From NCBI RefSeq assembly GCF_037622515.1, contig NZ_JBBJCN010000002.1, positions 310,001 to 374,000 of the forward strand: 64,000 nt of DNA, given 5' to 3'. The position numbers and the translations under genes were made by a program. Positions 7,221 through 16,091 of the stretch are shown here, piece by piece; within the stretch, counting starts at the first letter, position 1, and each line of letters opens with the position of its first letter. The notes under the pieces were generated by a model. That model had not been told where the DNA came from. It ran no database searches and saw nothing but the letters and a program-made list of their open reading frames with translations. Source of the stretch: Paradesertivirga superstes. Lineage in GTDB: Bacteria; Bacteroidota; Bacteroidia; Sphingobacteriales; Sphingobacteriaceae.

Positions 7221-9500
7221 TCATTTAAAAAATATCTTTTTCTGTTTTTCTATATTCTCGTTATCCTGATATTCATGTTTAAAGGCATCAAGCACCGTTA
7301 AATGAGAAATAAGATAGGCCAGAGTACTTTCTGCTCCCTGGTTACGGTTAATTCCCGACGGCTGTAAGCCATCGCAGCACCCTTTAACTTCAGCATCATA
7401 TAAAGGTATCCGAAGAGAATTTTCTCCAAGAAACCATAAATAGCTCGAAAACACTTTCTTTAGATACTTCGTTTCGCCGGTTACCTTATATACCTGGAAA
7501 TACATTAATACCATAGCCATTACTTCGATAGCCTGCTGATCATGCAGAGGCATTTGTCCGTCTCTGAGGTACCATCCATTATTTCCTACGGGGTTAAGAT
7601 AATCCGTGCCTACAGTAAGTTTCTCAATAAATTGCAATGACTCCAATGCTACCTGTTTTACCTGATCATTTCTTGTTACTTCGGCAGAATGAAATAAAGC
7701 CAATGGGAATATAGCATTGTCATAAGTGAGATGATTTTCAAACCAATGCCAATCATGCCCTTTTGTGGTGTTATATGCACCAAGCAATTTATGGGTAAGC
7801 GATTTAAGTTCCTGCAATATTTTTTCATCGTAAGGATGGGTTCTTAAATAATAGCTTATACCGGTAATAGTATTGCATATTCCTCGCAGATGTGTCAGTT
7901 TTTTGAAATGAGGAACAGATTTAAGAAATAATTCATGCCCTAATTCTCCGAATGAATTATTAGGGGCGGTATGTATCAGATAACCCAGGGCCCAGATGGT
8001 ACGACCAAAGGAATCATCAGAACCTTCTTCATCGAGATATTGCCTGCTAAAGCTTAAAAAATTACGAAAATTTCCGTCTTCAAGCTGCATATCGTGAATA
8101 AAACTTAGGTAAACCGGAAGTAGATCAAGCGCTTCTCTACTCCTGGTAGTTTGATAAGCCATTAATGCCATAATCAGAGCACGGGCATTATCATCCAGAC
8201 AATAACCCTCTTTTCGGTTGGGAACGCCATATTTGGCATGCTGGAAAATACCGGTATCGTCTGTTAACCGCCTTATATATGCCAGGTCAAATTCCGGCAT
8301 CAACCCCGGGTCAATAATCTGGCTTAAAATTTTCTCACTGTAGTCAGGGTGATTTACTGCATTTTCAATCTGCTCAATATATTCAAGACCTATCTTAGGC
8401 CAGCGAAGTTTGAGTCCATATTGGTAAGCATTCTTTTTTAATGTGTTTAATTTTTCCGGACTTTCAAGAAGCTGGTTAACAATATCTGCAAGCCCAAACT
8501 CATCTTTAAAATTAAATAAACGCCCCCGATTATTATCCAGAAGTTCCTGAGCATGCCAATAAGGGGTAGATACTACAGCCGCCCCGGCACCAACTGCATA
8601 CGAAAGTGTGCCGCTGGTAATTTGAGCTACATTAAAATAAGGGGTAATATAAATATCAGCAGCTGTCAGATAATTGATCAGCTCTTCCTCTGTTACAAAT
8701 TTATTAATAAACGTAATATGCTGATCAACCTTTAATTCAACGGCCAGCTGCTGCAACGAGTCCCGGTATTCTTCCCCGGAATTTTTCACTATTCCGGGAT
8801 GTGTATTTCCTAAGATAACGTACATCACCTCCGGATGCTGTTTTACAATTTTAGGCAATGCATGAATCACTGTTTCCAGTCCCTTATTCCTGCTGAGTAA
8901 TCCAAAAGTGAGTAACAGACGCTTATTTTTCAATTCAGCAAGCTCACGAACGGGATTAACAGCCGGAGCTTCCAGGTCTGGCACACCATGCTCGATAAGC
9001 TGAATTTTTCCTTCTGGTACCTGATAAATCTCCTCCAGGAATTTAACGGCACGTTTACTCATCACAACCACTTTTGCAGAGCGCTTCGCAATTTCGCGGA
9101 TAATAACTTTCTGCAGGAATGTGGGCGACTTTAATATGGTGTGCATAATAGAAATCAGAGGCTTATCCAGCTTGTTGAGAAAGGGAAGAAGATATATTCC
9201 ATTTTCTCCCCCATAGATACCAAATTCATGTTGAAGAATACAGGCATCGGCATCGCTTGAATTTATAAAAGCAGCAGCAACGGCATAATCATCCTGATAA
9301 TTTTGCCTGATAACACATTTAACTTCTTCAGGGTAATCATACTCCTGCAAATTTTCGGAATTATTTAGCGCAACAACAAAGCCAGTTTCGGATGGGTTTT
9401 CAGTTAAAAAATTAGAGTTAATTGCTCTTCTGAGATTATGATTAAAAGTCGCCAATCCACATTCCCGTGGCGGATAGGTTGAAATATATGCTATTTTCAT
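7221..9500 (-). CDS. Bimodular protein: GT4 glycosyltransferase plus C-terminal (alpha/alpha) glycosidase-like domain
   Basis: 759 residues. Residues 1-~385 are a GT4 glycosyltransferase (MKIAYISTYPPRECGLATFN start, LTFGLLSRNKGLETVIHALP, and QITSGTLSYAVGAGAAVVST with the nucleotide-sugar site). Residues ~395-740 are helical and carry toroid-type repeats seen in six-hairpin glycosidases (GYCLDDNARALIMALMAY, DDSFGRTIWALGYLIHT, DWHWFENHLTYDNAIFPLAL, GNNGWYLRDG). The C-terminal half is about the size of a complete glycosidase domain. Cytoplasmic. It precedes the small GT4 gene with an 89-bp gap in the same leftward run. A GT joined to a hydrolase-like module next to GH130 suggests coupled synthesis and turnover of one glycan, but this is inference. 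Confidence 0.85.
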   Translation of the reverse strand: MKIAYISTYPPRECGLATFNHNLRRAINSNFLTENPSETGFVVALNNSENLQEYDYPEEVKCVIRQNYQDDYAVAAAFINSSDADACILQHEFGIYGGENGIYLLPFLNKLDKPLISIMHTILKSPTFLQKVIIREIAKRSAKVVVMSKRAVKFLEEIYQVPEGKIQLIEHGVPDLEAPAVNPVRELAELKNKRLLLTFGLLSRNKGLETVIHALPKIVKQHPEVMYVILGNTHPGIVKNSGEEYRDSLQQLAVELKVDQHITFINKFVTEEELINYLTAADIYITPYFNVAQITSGTLSYAVGAGAAVVSTPYWHAQELLDNNRGRLFNFKDEFGLADIVNQLLESPEKLNTLKKNAYQYGLKLRWPKIGLEYIEQIENAVNHPDYSEKILSQIIDPGLMPEFDLAYIRRLTDDTGIFQHAKYGVPNRKEGYCLDDNARALIMALMAYQTTRSREALDLLPVYLSFIHDMQLEDGNFRNFLSFSRQYLDEEGSDDSFGRTIWALGYLIHTAPNNSFGELGHELFLKSVPHFKKLTHLRGICNTITGISYYLRTHPYDEKILQELKSLTHKLLGAYNTTKGHDWHWFENHLTYDNAIFPLALFHSAEVTRNDQVKQVALESLQFIEKLTVGTDYLNPVGNNGWYLRDGQMPLHDQQAIEVMAMVLMYFQVYKVTGETKYLKKVFSSYLWFLGENSLRIPLYDAEVKGCCDGLQPSGINRNQGAESTLAYLISHLTVLDAFKHEYQDNENIEKQKKIFFK

Positions 9501-9560
9501 GTCTTGTAAATTTCACCTGCTTTAATATTAACTATTTAGCAAGTGTTTAATTTTTTATAA

Positions 9561-9917
9561 TCAGGGTTTTGGTTCGTTACCCGGGAGATTACGTTTGCTG
9601 ATTTCAGCTTCTTTTTGATGTATGGATAGTTTTTCTATATTCGAGTCATCCGGAGAAGTTTCCGGATTTTTCGGAATCTCCATGGTATTCTTCTGGTTTC
9701 CTGACAAAGGATTTATTGCTTCGCCTATGGCTTTTAAAAAATCCGGTTCAATCGTTTCGTTGTGCCTGGCTTCCCACTCCCCCTCCACAAGGGTAATAAA
9801 GACAGAATTACCAGCTGGTAATATCACAGACCATCCCGGTTCTTTATCATTTTCCGCGGGGTTTGCCTCAAGTTCTAAAATTTCCCTCGATTGAGGATCT
9901 TTCACGTTAATTTTCAT
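9561..9917 (-). CDS. Small protein with USP-N-like domain and acidic tail
   Basis: 118 residues. Residues 1-72 (MKINVKDPQSREILELEANP.., GWSVILPAGNSVFITL.., FLKAIGEAINPL) show the same plan as the N-terminal domain of the adjacent universal stress protein and as the protein at 48633-48923: a PxE turn, a W, then a helix ending in LxxIGxxI. The rest is a hydrophilic, probably disordered tail. No known function. Its place between the USP and the bimodular glycosyltransferase, same strand, suggests a shared transcript. Confidence 0.65.
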   Translation of the reverse strand: MKINVKDPQSREILELEANPAENDKEPGWSVILPAGNSVFITLVEGEWEARHNETIEPDFLKAIGEAINPLSGNQKNTMEIPKNPETSPDDSNIEKLSIHQKEAEISKRNLPGNEPKP

Positions 9918-10045
9918 AGCTGGTATTGTTTAAGCAATAGTCATGAATGCAACGAATACAGGTTCCATCCAGGTAGAACATTATAATCTTATATATTGTT
10001 ATGCATTTCTTAAAAAACCTGCGCAACTAAATCTCCGGATAGCAC

Positions 10046-11128
10046 CTATATCTCCTCCCTTAATAGTAATAGTGGTATTGTTGTATGGAAAGCTAATTTT
10101 TTAGTTAAGCTGCGATGAAACAGACTTTCAAAAAAATGGTAGGTTTGAGGTACTGTAATTACAAGTTGTATGTCATGCCCGAGCGCGAACTGCATAATTC
10201 CATCTGCGATATCATCGTGTTCAATATAATGGTATTCCGGTTTTTCATCATCCCATTGTCTATGCAACAAGGTTTGTTGAGAAACGGTATCCGGATTAAA
10301 ATGATCCCGTCCATCCTGGTCTCTATATAAAATCATAAGATCAGCATTCAAAGCATGAATAAATGTTTTTATAGCATGTACGGGGGTTGTACTTGAAATC
10401 CTTCTAAGATCGCAGGCAAACACTACGCGCTTTATTTCCTCAAATTTTGCTCCCTTGGGCACTATTAGTAATGGGGCCGAACATTCTCTTGCGACCTTGA
10501 TTGCATTGCTGCCTACCAGTATTTGTTCGAGATTGCTTTTACCGGTTATACCCATCACCACCAGTCCGGCATTCTGCTGCTCAGAAATTAATTGTTCAGC
10601 ATCAACAAGTGGACGCTCATCTGTCCGTATTTCTATAATTGTTTGCTTATTTACCAGCGGTTGTAGTTTGTGTTTTAAATCCTCAAGATCTTTAACAGAC
10701 TTTGCACGAATATCTATAGGCTCAGCCGGCATGGATGCGGGAAGCCACTTATCCCCGGAGATAATCTGGTAAGAATGATATAATATCATATCAGATGTAC
10801 CTAACTGATGAGTTAAAGCCGCGGCATACCGCGCCGCATTAAATGCAGCATCAGAGAAATCCGTTAGTATAACAACAGTTTTCATACTATACACCCTATC
10901 TAAATATGCATCAATAGTTTGTCCGAGTTGTTGAAATTCCGCATCTGAAACATTAAGAGTTCCTTTATTCTCAATTGTCCAACTGTCATTATCTGAACGT
11001 TTCAGGACAACAGGGTTAGGGTCACCCGTAACCATCTCAACTTTGAATTTTCTGTTGTTCTCAGATGGTGTTATTATCACTCCACAATCCAGGTTCCCAG
11101 TTCGGAATTTCGCAGTAAACAGTTTCAT
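10046..11128 (-). CDS. Tandem universal stress protein with N-terminal extra domain
   Basis: 360 residues. Residues 1-80 are a small non-USP domain (MKLFTAKFRTG..VIITPSEN..W..NKGTLNVSDAEFQQLGQTI). A first USP domain follows at about 82-225 (MKTVVILTDFSDAAFNAARYA) with a complete ATP-binding signature G-x2-G-x9-G-S (GITGKSNLEQILVGS). A second, more degenerate USP half runs to the end. The domain start at residue 82 looks like an ordinary USP start codon, so the N-terminal part is an added module. The ATG at 11128 is favoured by a strong AGGAGG 6 nt upstream, which is rare in this phylum. Likely a cytoplasmic stress-response protein that binds ATP. Confidence 0.88.
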   Translation of the reverse strand: MKLFTAKFRTGNLDCGVIITPSENNRKFKVEMVTGDPNPVVLKRSDNDSWTIENKGTLNVSDAEFQQLGQTIDAYLDRVYSMKTVVILTDFSDAAFNAARYAAALTHQLGTSDMILYHSYQIISGDKWLPASMPAEPIDIRAKSVKDLEDLKHKLQPLVNKQTIIEIRTDERPLVDAEQLISEQQNAGLVVMGITGKSNLEQILVGSNAIKVARECSAPLLIVPKGAKFEEIKRVVFACDLRRISSTTPVHAIKTFIHALNADLMILYRDQDGRDHFNPDTVSQQTLLHRQWDDEKPEYHYIEHDDIADGIMQFALGHDIQLVITVPQTYHFFESLFHRSLTKKLAFHTTIPLLLLREEI

Positions 11129-11134
11129 AAAATC

Positions 11135-11140
11135 CCTCCT
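11135..11140 (-). promoter_or_regulatory. Strong Shine-Dalgarno site of the USP gene
   Basis: The minus strand reads AGGAGG 6 nt before the ATG at 11128. Most genes in this window lack such a site. It decides the start codon and so supports the extra N-terminal domain as part of the protein. Confidence 0.7.
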
Positions 11141-11426
11141 AATTATTAATAATTATCTATTATATTTTCACCTGGATTTTTCTAATACCTTATTCATTTG
11201 ATCTACAAACCCTTAACTATATAATTGCGGGAAATAGGAATAGTTTTCGATTTGTTTGGATAAAAAGCCATTTAAATTTCAGTATTTGCCAGATGTGTTG
11301 CTTTCTGAAAAAAACACGCGATCTAAATGCGAATATTTCACAATCACCTACTGATCAAATACATAAGGCAAGATAAAACCAATATACATTCAGTCACTGA
11401 CCTTTCATTTGACCCTTTCCGCACAT

Positions 11427-13295
11427 TTATTTTAAATCAAACAGTTTGTTAACCCTTAACGATAACAGATTTTTGGTAATTGGTTTTCGCAGGTATTCAA
11501 CTGCACCTTGTTCCAGACCTTTAATTTCATCTTCCTCGCTGATATGGCTTGTAAGAAAAACAACCGGAATTTTTATATTCTTAGTCTTTAAATATTCCAA
11601 CAACTGGTATCCTGTTATATTAGGCATTGAAATATCCGTTAAAATCAAGTCAAAGTGCTGTTTACTTAATTCCATTAAAGCATCCATTCCGTCAACGGCA
11701 AGTACTACATTGTATCCTTCATCCGTCAGTATTTTGGCAGTTATCAGACGGGATAATTCATTATCTTCCGCTAATAAAATATTACGACTTTGCTTAGCAA
11801 TCCGCTTCGTTTCACTTTCGCTTCTTTCAAAAAGCATATTTTCAAATAGTTCATCCATAGAAACACTGGCAAATCCCGAACTATAATCAGACATTGCATA
11901 GGGTATAATCAATGCATTATTATAAATTATTGCACCGCATGAATAAACGACATTGGGTACATAACCTTCACGCTCATCTTCATTTGCCATTAGCAACGGA
12001 ATTGGAAGTTGCCCTATTACCTTAGTTGGATCATCCTGATGAAGTAAAATTGCTCCCATACAATACCGGCGCATGGCTCCCACGCCATGGGTTATTACTA
12101 ACCATCCTTTGTCAGTTTCAACCGGTGATCCGGAATTACCCAATTGTATAAACTCCCATGGAAAACGGGGTTCTTGGAGTAATACAGGTTCATTGTCCCA
12201 GTTATTAATCTGGTCGGAAAACATAATATAATTATTCTCCCCGTCATTGCGTGAAAGCATAGAATATAAACCATTAACCTTTTTAGGAAAAAGAGCCATG
12301 CCTTTATTCTGGGCGTGTTTACCATAAATCGGCATTATATTAAATGTATAGAAATCCGTCGTCTCAATTAGTTGAGGCAAAATAACAAAACCATTATAGG
12401 CAGTGTAAGTAGCATAGTACCTGACAGTGCCGTCATCTTCGGTAAAACGCACGAATCTGGCATCCTCGATTCCATTACTCTCCGAATCACTTATTGGAAA
12501 TATAACCCGCTCAGCTATAGCTGTATCCAAAGAAAATGTTATTTGATATTGTGCGTTAGCAATCCATTTAATAGATTGTAATACCTTCTCATCGGTGATT
12601 TTTATTTCGTTGTTTTTTTGATACTCTGCAATGCTGTTTCTCAGTTCGTTAAAAACAAAGGTGTCGCCCAGTTGAGAAAAAATTTTATCAACAATATCAT
12701 AATCTTCCAGCTGCATATCGTGAAGCTTATGCAGGAAATTAGATTTTTCATAAACATGGACCTGAATAGTTTCAGCTTCATCCACCAGTCTGCCGGCCGG
12801 ATTAAACTCAATATTATTATCAGCACCCAGCACTCCTCCGCGAAAAACGACGGATGACACATGCCCCTCGCCGGTTGCTCTGAAACTCACGATGATCCGC
12901 TTTTGATTTTTCTGAAGATGTGATTGATCCGGATCTTCTACCACAGAAGGATTAAAAAAAGCTGCCGATTCAATAGAGTATTCATGTGTAAAATACGCCC
13001 CAACCAAAAGCTTCCTCTCTTTTTGTATTTTTTCCGGATCATAACCCAATTCTGTCAACAGGTTTGTAACCCGATCAAAATGCTTGAAGAAAATGCGGGT
13101 TATATTTCGATGTCTGTTAGAAAAATCGCGAAGGGTTTGGTTGAGAACCTGAAGAGCATCACTTTCAGACAGCCCCATAACACGGGAAATAATCTTTTTT
13201 GCCCTTACTGGTCCACCGGGCATAAAAAAACGAACTATAACACGTTTTGGATCAGGATCAAAATGAACAGGCATTCGTTTAACATTCAAGGCCAT
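11427..13295 (-). CDS. GH130 glycoside phosphorylase-like protein fused to a response-regulator receiver domain
   Basis: About 622 residues from ATG 13295 (a GTG two codons upstream is a weaker start). Residues ~1-485 are a GH130 protein closely resembling the one at 4667-6133: the same helical extension (SRVMGLSESDALQVLN..NRHRNITRI), GIEDARFVRF in place of GIEDPRF, LGNSGSPVETDKGWLVITHG and NVVYSCGAI. Residues ~504-622 are a complete receiver domain: acidic pair in LLAEDNE, phospho-acceptor Asp in ILTDISMP (residue ~555), Thr in VVFLTSH and Lys in EYLRKPI. There is no DNA-binding domain. The architecture suggests that phosphorylation controls the enzyme. No histidine kinase is encoded nearby. 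It heads the leftward run with the USP and GT genes. Confidence 0.88.
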   Translation of the reverse strand: MALNVKRMPVHFDPDPKRVIVRFFMPGGPVRAKKIISRVMGLSESDALQVLNQTLRDFSNRHRNITRIFFKHFDRVTNLLTELGYDPEKIQKERKLLVGAYFTHEYSIESAAFFNPSVVEDPDQSHLQKNQKRIIVSFRATGEGHVSSVVFRGGVLGADNNIEFNPAGRLVDEAETIQVHVYEKSNFLHKLHDMQLEDYDIVDKIFSQLGDTFVFNELRNSIAEYQKNNEIKITDEKVLQSIKWIANAQYQITFSLDTAIAERVIFPISDSESNGIEDARFVRFTEDDGTVRYYATYTAYNGFVILPQLIETTDFYTFNIMPIYGKHAQNKGMALFPKKVNGLYSMLSRNDGENNYIMFSDQINNWDNEPVLLQEPRFPWEFIQLGNSGSPVETDKGWLVITHGVGAMRRYCMGAILLHQDDPTKVIGQLPIPLLMANEDEREGYVPNVVYSCGAIIYNNALIIPYAMSDYSSGFASVSMDELFENMLFERSESETKRIAKQSRNILLAEDNELSRLITAKILTDEGYNVVLAVDGMDALMELSKQHFDLILTDISMPNITGYQLLEYLKTKNIKIPVVFLTSHISEEDEIKGLEQGAVEYLRKPITKNLLSLRVNKLFDLK

Positions 13296-13605
13296 AATCA
13301 CAATCTCTAAAGTAAAACAGTATTTCTTCTGACAGGCTCAGACTATTACCCAATTTTCATTGGATCTTTTTGATTCTTAGCAGGACACTGAAAAGATTTC
13401 GTTCTTAAGTCGCTCAAAATTAATACTTTAAAAGAACATGTCTAACGAAGTCTTGTTCTTAAATTTTAGTCTGATGGTCTAAAAAAATAATTATACACTT
13501 GCAATAGCCGGACTTATAAGACTGCGATTTTCTTAAATACAAAATCCTGAAGAGTTCGATAAAACATCCGGCGCAGCAATTTCTTTATATAATCGATATA
13601 AAAAC
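13296..13605. other. Divergent intergenic region between GH130-REC and 6PGDH genes
   Basis: This 310-bp AT-rich gap lies between divergently transcribed genes and should hold both promoters. No convincing TTTG/TAnnTTTG pair, hairpin or small gene was recognised. Confidence 0.5.
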
Positions 13606-14589
13606 ATGAATATGAGAAAACCAGCAATCGGAATAATAGGCCTTGGCAAAATGGGCGGAAATATGGCATTGCAAGCTATGGATAAAGGATACAAAGTCTT
13701 TGGCTATGATCTGCATCAAAACAAAGAGATTCAAAAACAGGGGATTAAGCAAGTGGGAAGTTTAGAAGATCTGATCACAAATCTTCCTGAACCCAAAACT
13801 ATTTTTATCTACGTGCCTGCAGGAGCGGTAATAGATAGAATTTTAGAACAACTGTCAACCATTTTATCCAAAGGCGACATCATACTTGATGGAGGAAATT
13901 CATATTGGGGAGACTCTATACGGCGATCGCTTAAATTAAAAGACCATGGCTTGTATTTTATTGATTGCGGCACCAGTGGAGGCGTTGATGGCGCAAGAAA
14001 TGGCGCATGTTTTATGGCAGGCGGTGAACCCGAAGCGATGAAACACGCTGCACCAATTTTAAAGGACCTGGCTGTTGAAAATGGCTTTGTCCACACCGGA
14101 GCGCCGGGCTCGGGTCATTTTGTCAAGCTTGTTCATAATGGAATTGAGTTTGGTATGTTACAGGCAATCGGAGAAGGTTTGGCTTTACTTTCGAATTACC
14201 GGGAAGAATTAAATTTCCCTGCTATATTAAAAACCTGGAACCATGGGTCGGTCATCCGGTCATGGTTAATTGAGCTTATGGCTAAAGTATATAATGAAAC
14301 ACAGGGATTTGATTCAGTGCCTTCTTATATTGAAGACACCGGTGAAGTAAACTGGCTGGTAGCAGATGCCATGAGAATGGAGGTTCCGGTGCCTGTTATC
14401 GCTCAATCAGTAATGCAGTTATTCGCATCCCGGAATAGCCAATGCATTTCTGATAAAGCTATTGCGATGATGCGAAAAGGATTTGGGGGACACCCCTTTG
14501 GGTCAGATGCAGGAATTCAATATGAACGAAAATTTGGTAAAACTGAAAATATTGAAAGTGATTATTTATATAAGAAAAGATCAGAATAA
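13606..14589 (+). CDS. gnd: 6-phosphogluconate dehydrogenase, short form (decarboxylating)
   Basis: 327 residues, matching the short (~300-residue) 6PGDH class, not the ~470-residue E. coli type. N-terminal Rossmann motif GIIGLGKMGGNMA, the substrate-binding segment CGTSGGVDGARNGACFMAGG, and the catalytic lysine in HFVKLVHNGIEFGM. It should convert 6-phosphogluconate to ribulose 5-phosphate with reduction of NAD(P)+. The short form is often NAD-preferring, but cofactor choice cannot be read safely here. It faces the glucose-dehydrogenase-like gene across 46 bp (convergent), which suggests an oxidative glucose route; a gluconate kinase is not in the window. Confidence 0.9.
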   Translation: MNMRKPAIGIIGLGKMGGNMALQAMDKGYKVFGYDLHQNKEIQKQGIKQVGSLEDLITNLPEPKTIFIYVPAGAVIDRILEQLSTILSKGDIILDGGNSYWGDSIRRSLKLKDHGLYFIDCGTSGGVDGARNGACFMAGGEPEAMKHAAPILKDLAVENGFVHTGAPGSGHFVKLVHNGIEFGMLQAIGEGLALLSNYREELNFPAILKTWNHGSVIRSWLIELMAKVYNETQGFDSVPSYIEDTGEVNWLVADAMRMEVPVPVIAQSVMQLFASRNSQCISDKAIAMMRKGFGGHPFGSDAGIQYERKFGKTENIESDYLYKKRSE

Positions 14590-14635
14590 TTGATCTTGCA
14601 TTTTTATATCCTCAAAAATTAACCCGCAAAAATCC

Positions 14636-15436
14636 TTATCCGTTATCTACAAAACCCGGATATAAAGTCATACCCCCATCCACATAAATTGTTGTGCCCG
14701 TTATATAATCGCTTTCATCAGAGGCCAGCCAAACAGCTACCTTCGCAATATCTTCGGGCAAGCCTATTCGTTTATAGGGAATAAGCCTCATCAGTTCTTT
14801 TTTCTTTTCCTCATCTTTCCAAACATCATCATTAATATCTGTTGCGATAGCGCCGGGAGAAATACCATTTACCCTTATTTTTTTTGGAGCCACTTCCAGG
14901 GCAAGAGATTTCATCAACATTAAAATACCTCCTTTTGATGAGGCATAGTTAACATGTCCTGCCCAGGGAATAATATCATGCACCGAACTAATAAAAATGA
15001 TATTTCCAATTGCTTTGCCCTCAGGGATGCTTTGTTTTTTCTTACCGAACTGTTTTATTGCTTCCCTCGCACATAAAAATTGCCCGGATAGGTTAGTGCT
15101 TAGAACCTTGTTCCATTGCTCAAAAGTCATATCTACAAAAGAGCTATCTTTTTGAATGCCAGCATTATTAATTAATACATCGAGTGCCTGATATTCCTCT
15201 TCAACTCTCTCAAACATAGCAATAACTTCAGCTTCGCTCCCCACATCGGCTTTGTAAATTAACCCTTTACCTCCCTCCTTCACAATCTGGTCTAATGTAA
15301 AATTAGCCCCTTCTTCGTCGCTATGGTAATTAATGATAACATTTGCACCTTGCTGGCCGAATCCTATCGCAATTCCCTGTCCAATACCCGAACTTGCGCC
15401 TGTTACCAGAACTGTTCTTCTTGTTCCTTTTGCCAT
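14636..15436 (-). CDS. SDR oxidoreductase, glucose 1-dehydrogenase-like
   Basis: 266 residues of a classical short-chain dehydrogenase: TGASSGIG at 12-19, NNAG at 90-93, catalytic Ser150/151, Tyr164 and Lys168 (NYASSKGG), and SPGAIATDIN after the active site. The C-terminus DYITGTTIYVDGGMTLYPGF is typical of the Bacillus glucose 1-dehydrogenase branch. It would oxidise glucose, or another sugar or polyol, with NAD(P)+. Convergent with gnd. The SDR class is certain; substrate specificity is inferred from the C-terminal motif. Confidence 0.85.
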   Translation of the reverse strand: MAKGTRRTVLVTGASSGIGQGIAIGFGQQGANVIINYHSDEEGANFTLDQIVKEGGKGLIYKADVGSEAEVIAMFERVEEEYQALDVLINNAGIQKDSSFVDMTFEQWNKVLSTNLSGQFLCAREAIKQFGKKKQSIPEGKAIGNIIFISSVHDIIPWAGHVNYASSKGGILMLMKSLALEVAPKKIRVNGISPGAIATDINDDVWKDEEKKKELMRLIPYKRIGLPEDIAKVAVWLASDESDYITGTTIYVDGGMTLYPGFVDNG

Positions 15437-15619
15437 AATTTAGATTGTTGTCATTTTTTAGCTGAAATATTTTACCGGAGATTTTTTACTTATTAAGCAG
15501 TTTAACAACAAAGGCTAAATAGTGTTGAAATTTAATTGATTAATCAATAAAGACTGTGTGAATACTCAATAAAAAAAACCTAAGTTTATTTAAGTTGTTC
15601 CACTTTTAAATAGTGCATC

Positions 15620-15787
15620 ATGAGAAAGTTTAAATTCGGTGACAAAGTAAAAATTGATGATGGCCGCGACGCTGTTGTACAAGAGGATCAGGAAGAGGGA
15701 TCTGAAGACGTTAAGATAATGATCGAGGACGATGATTATGCACATGTAGTAAATGAGGTAAGGCTTCAAAAAACAGGAGAAAGATAA
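15620..15787 (+). CDS. Small acidic SH3-like protein (55 aa)
   Basis: The frame starts at ATG 15620 and ends with TAA at 15785. The product MRKFKFGDKVKIDDGRDAVV.. continues with a strongly acidic stretch and ends LQKTGER. The FGDKVKIxDGRDAVV opening followed by alternating strands resembles a tiny SH3/KOW-type barrel. No homologous function is known to me. It stands alone and divergent from the SDR gene. Confidence 0.6.
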   Translation: MRKFKFGDKVKIDDGRDAVVQEDQEEGSEDVKIMIEDDDYAHVVNEVRLQKTGER

Positions 15788-15967
15788 TTTTTTGTTTCTT
15801 GTACCCTCAGTTAGAAAATTATCGAAAAAGTTTAATTCTAAAAGGAGAAATTTTCGTGCATCCTAACCTGTAAACTCGTCTGATGACTGGCATAAGTAAC
15901 AGGTGGTCCAGAAGTAAAACCAGTCAAAATTTGCATTAAAAAATCAAACAAACAGTCGCGTTTTTTT

Positions 15968-16010
15968 ATGAGGATTTTCCATTATTATCGATAATATCCT
16001 CATTTTTTTT
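15968..16010 (+). terminator. Rho-independent terminator-like hairpin
   Basis: ATGAGGAT (15968-15975) pairs with ATCCTCAT, followed by a run of eight T. It lies ~180 bp past the small gene at 15620 and may end its transcript. Confidence 0.5.
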
Positions 16011-16091
16011 GAACGTAAAAAAACAATAACCCCAGAACATAAACTCCATATTTTCATGTGTTTAAACACGTAAAAAAAGCTTTATCAGCTT

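Noticed and set aside
12924..13310. Plus-strand frame within the GH130-receiver gene
   Set aside because: It is the complement of the conserved GH130 N-terminal coding region.
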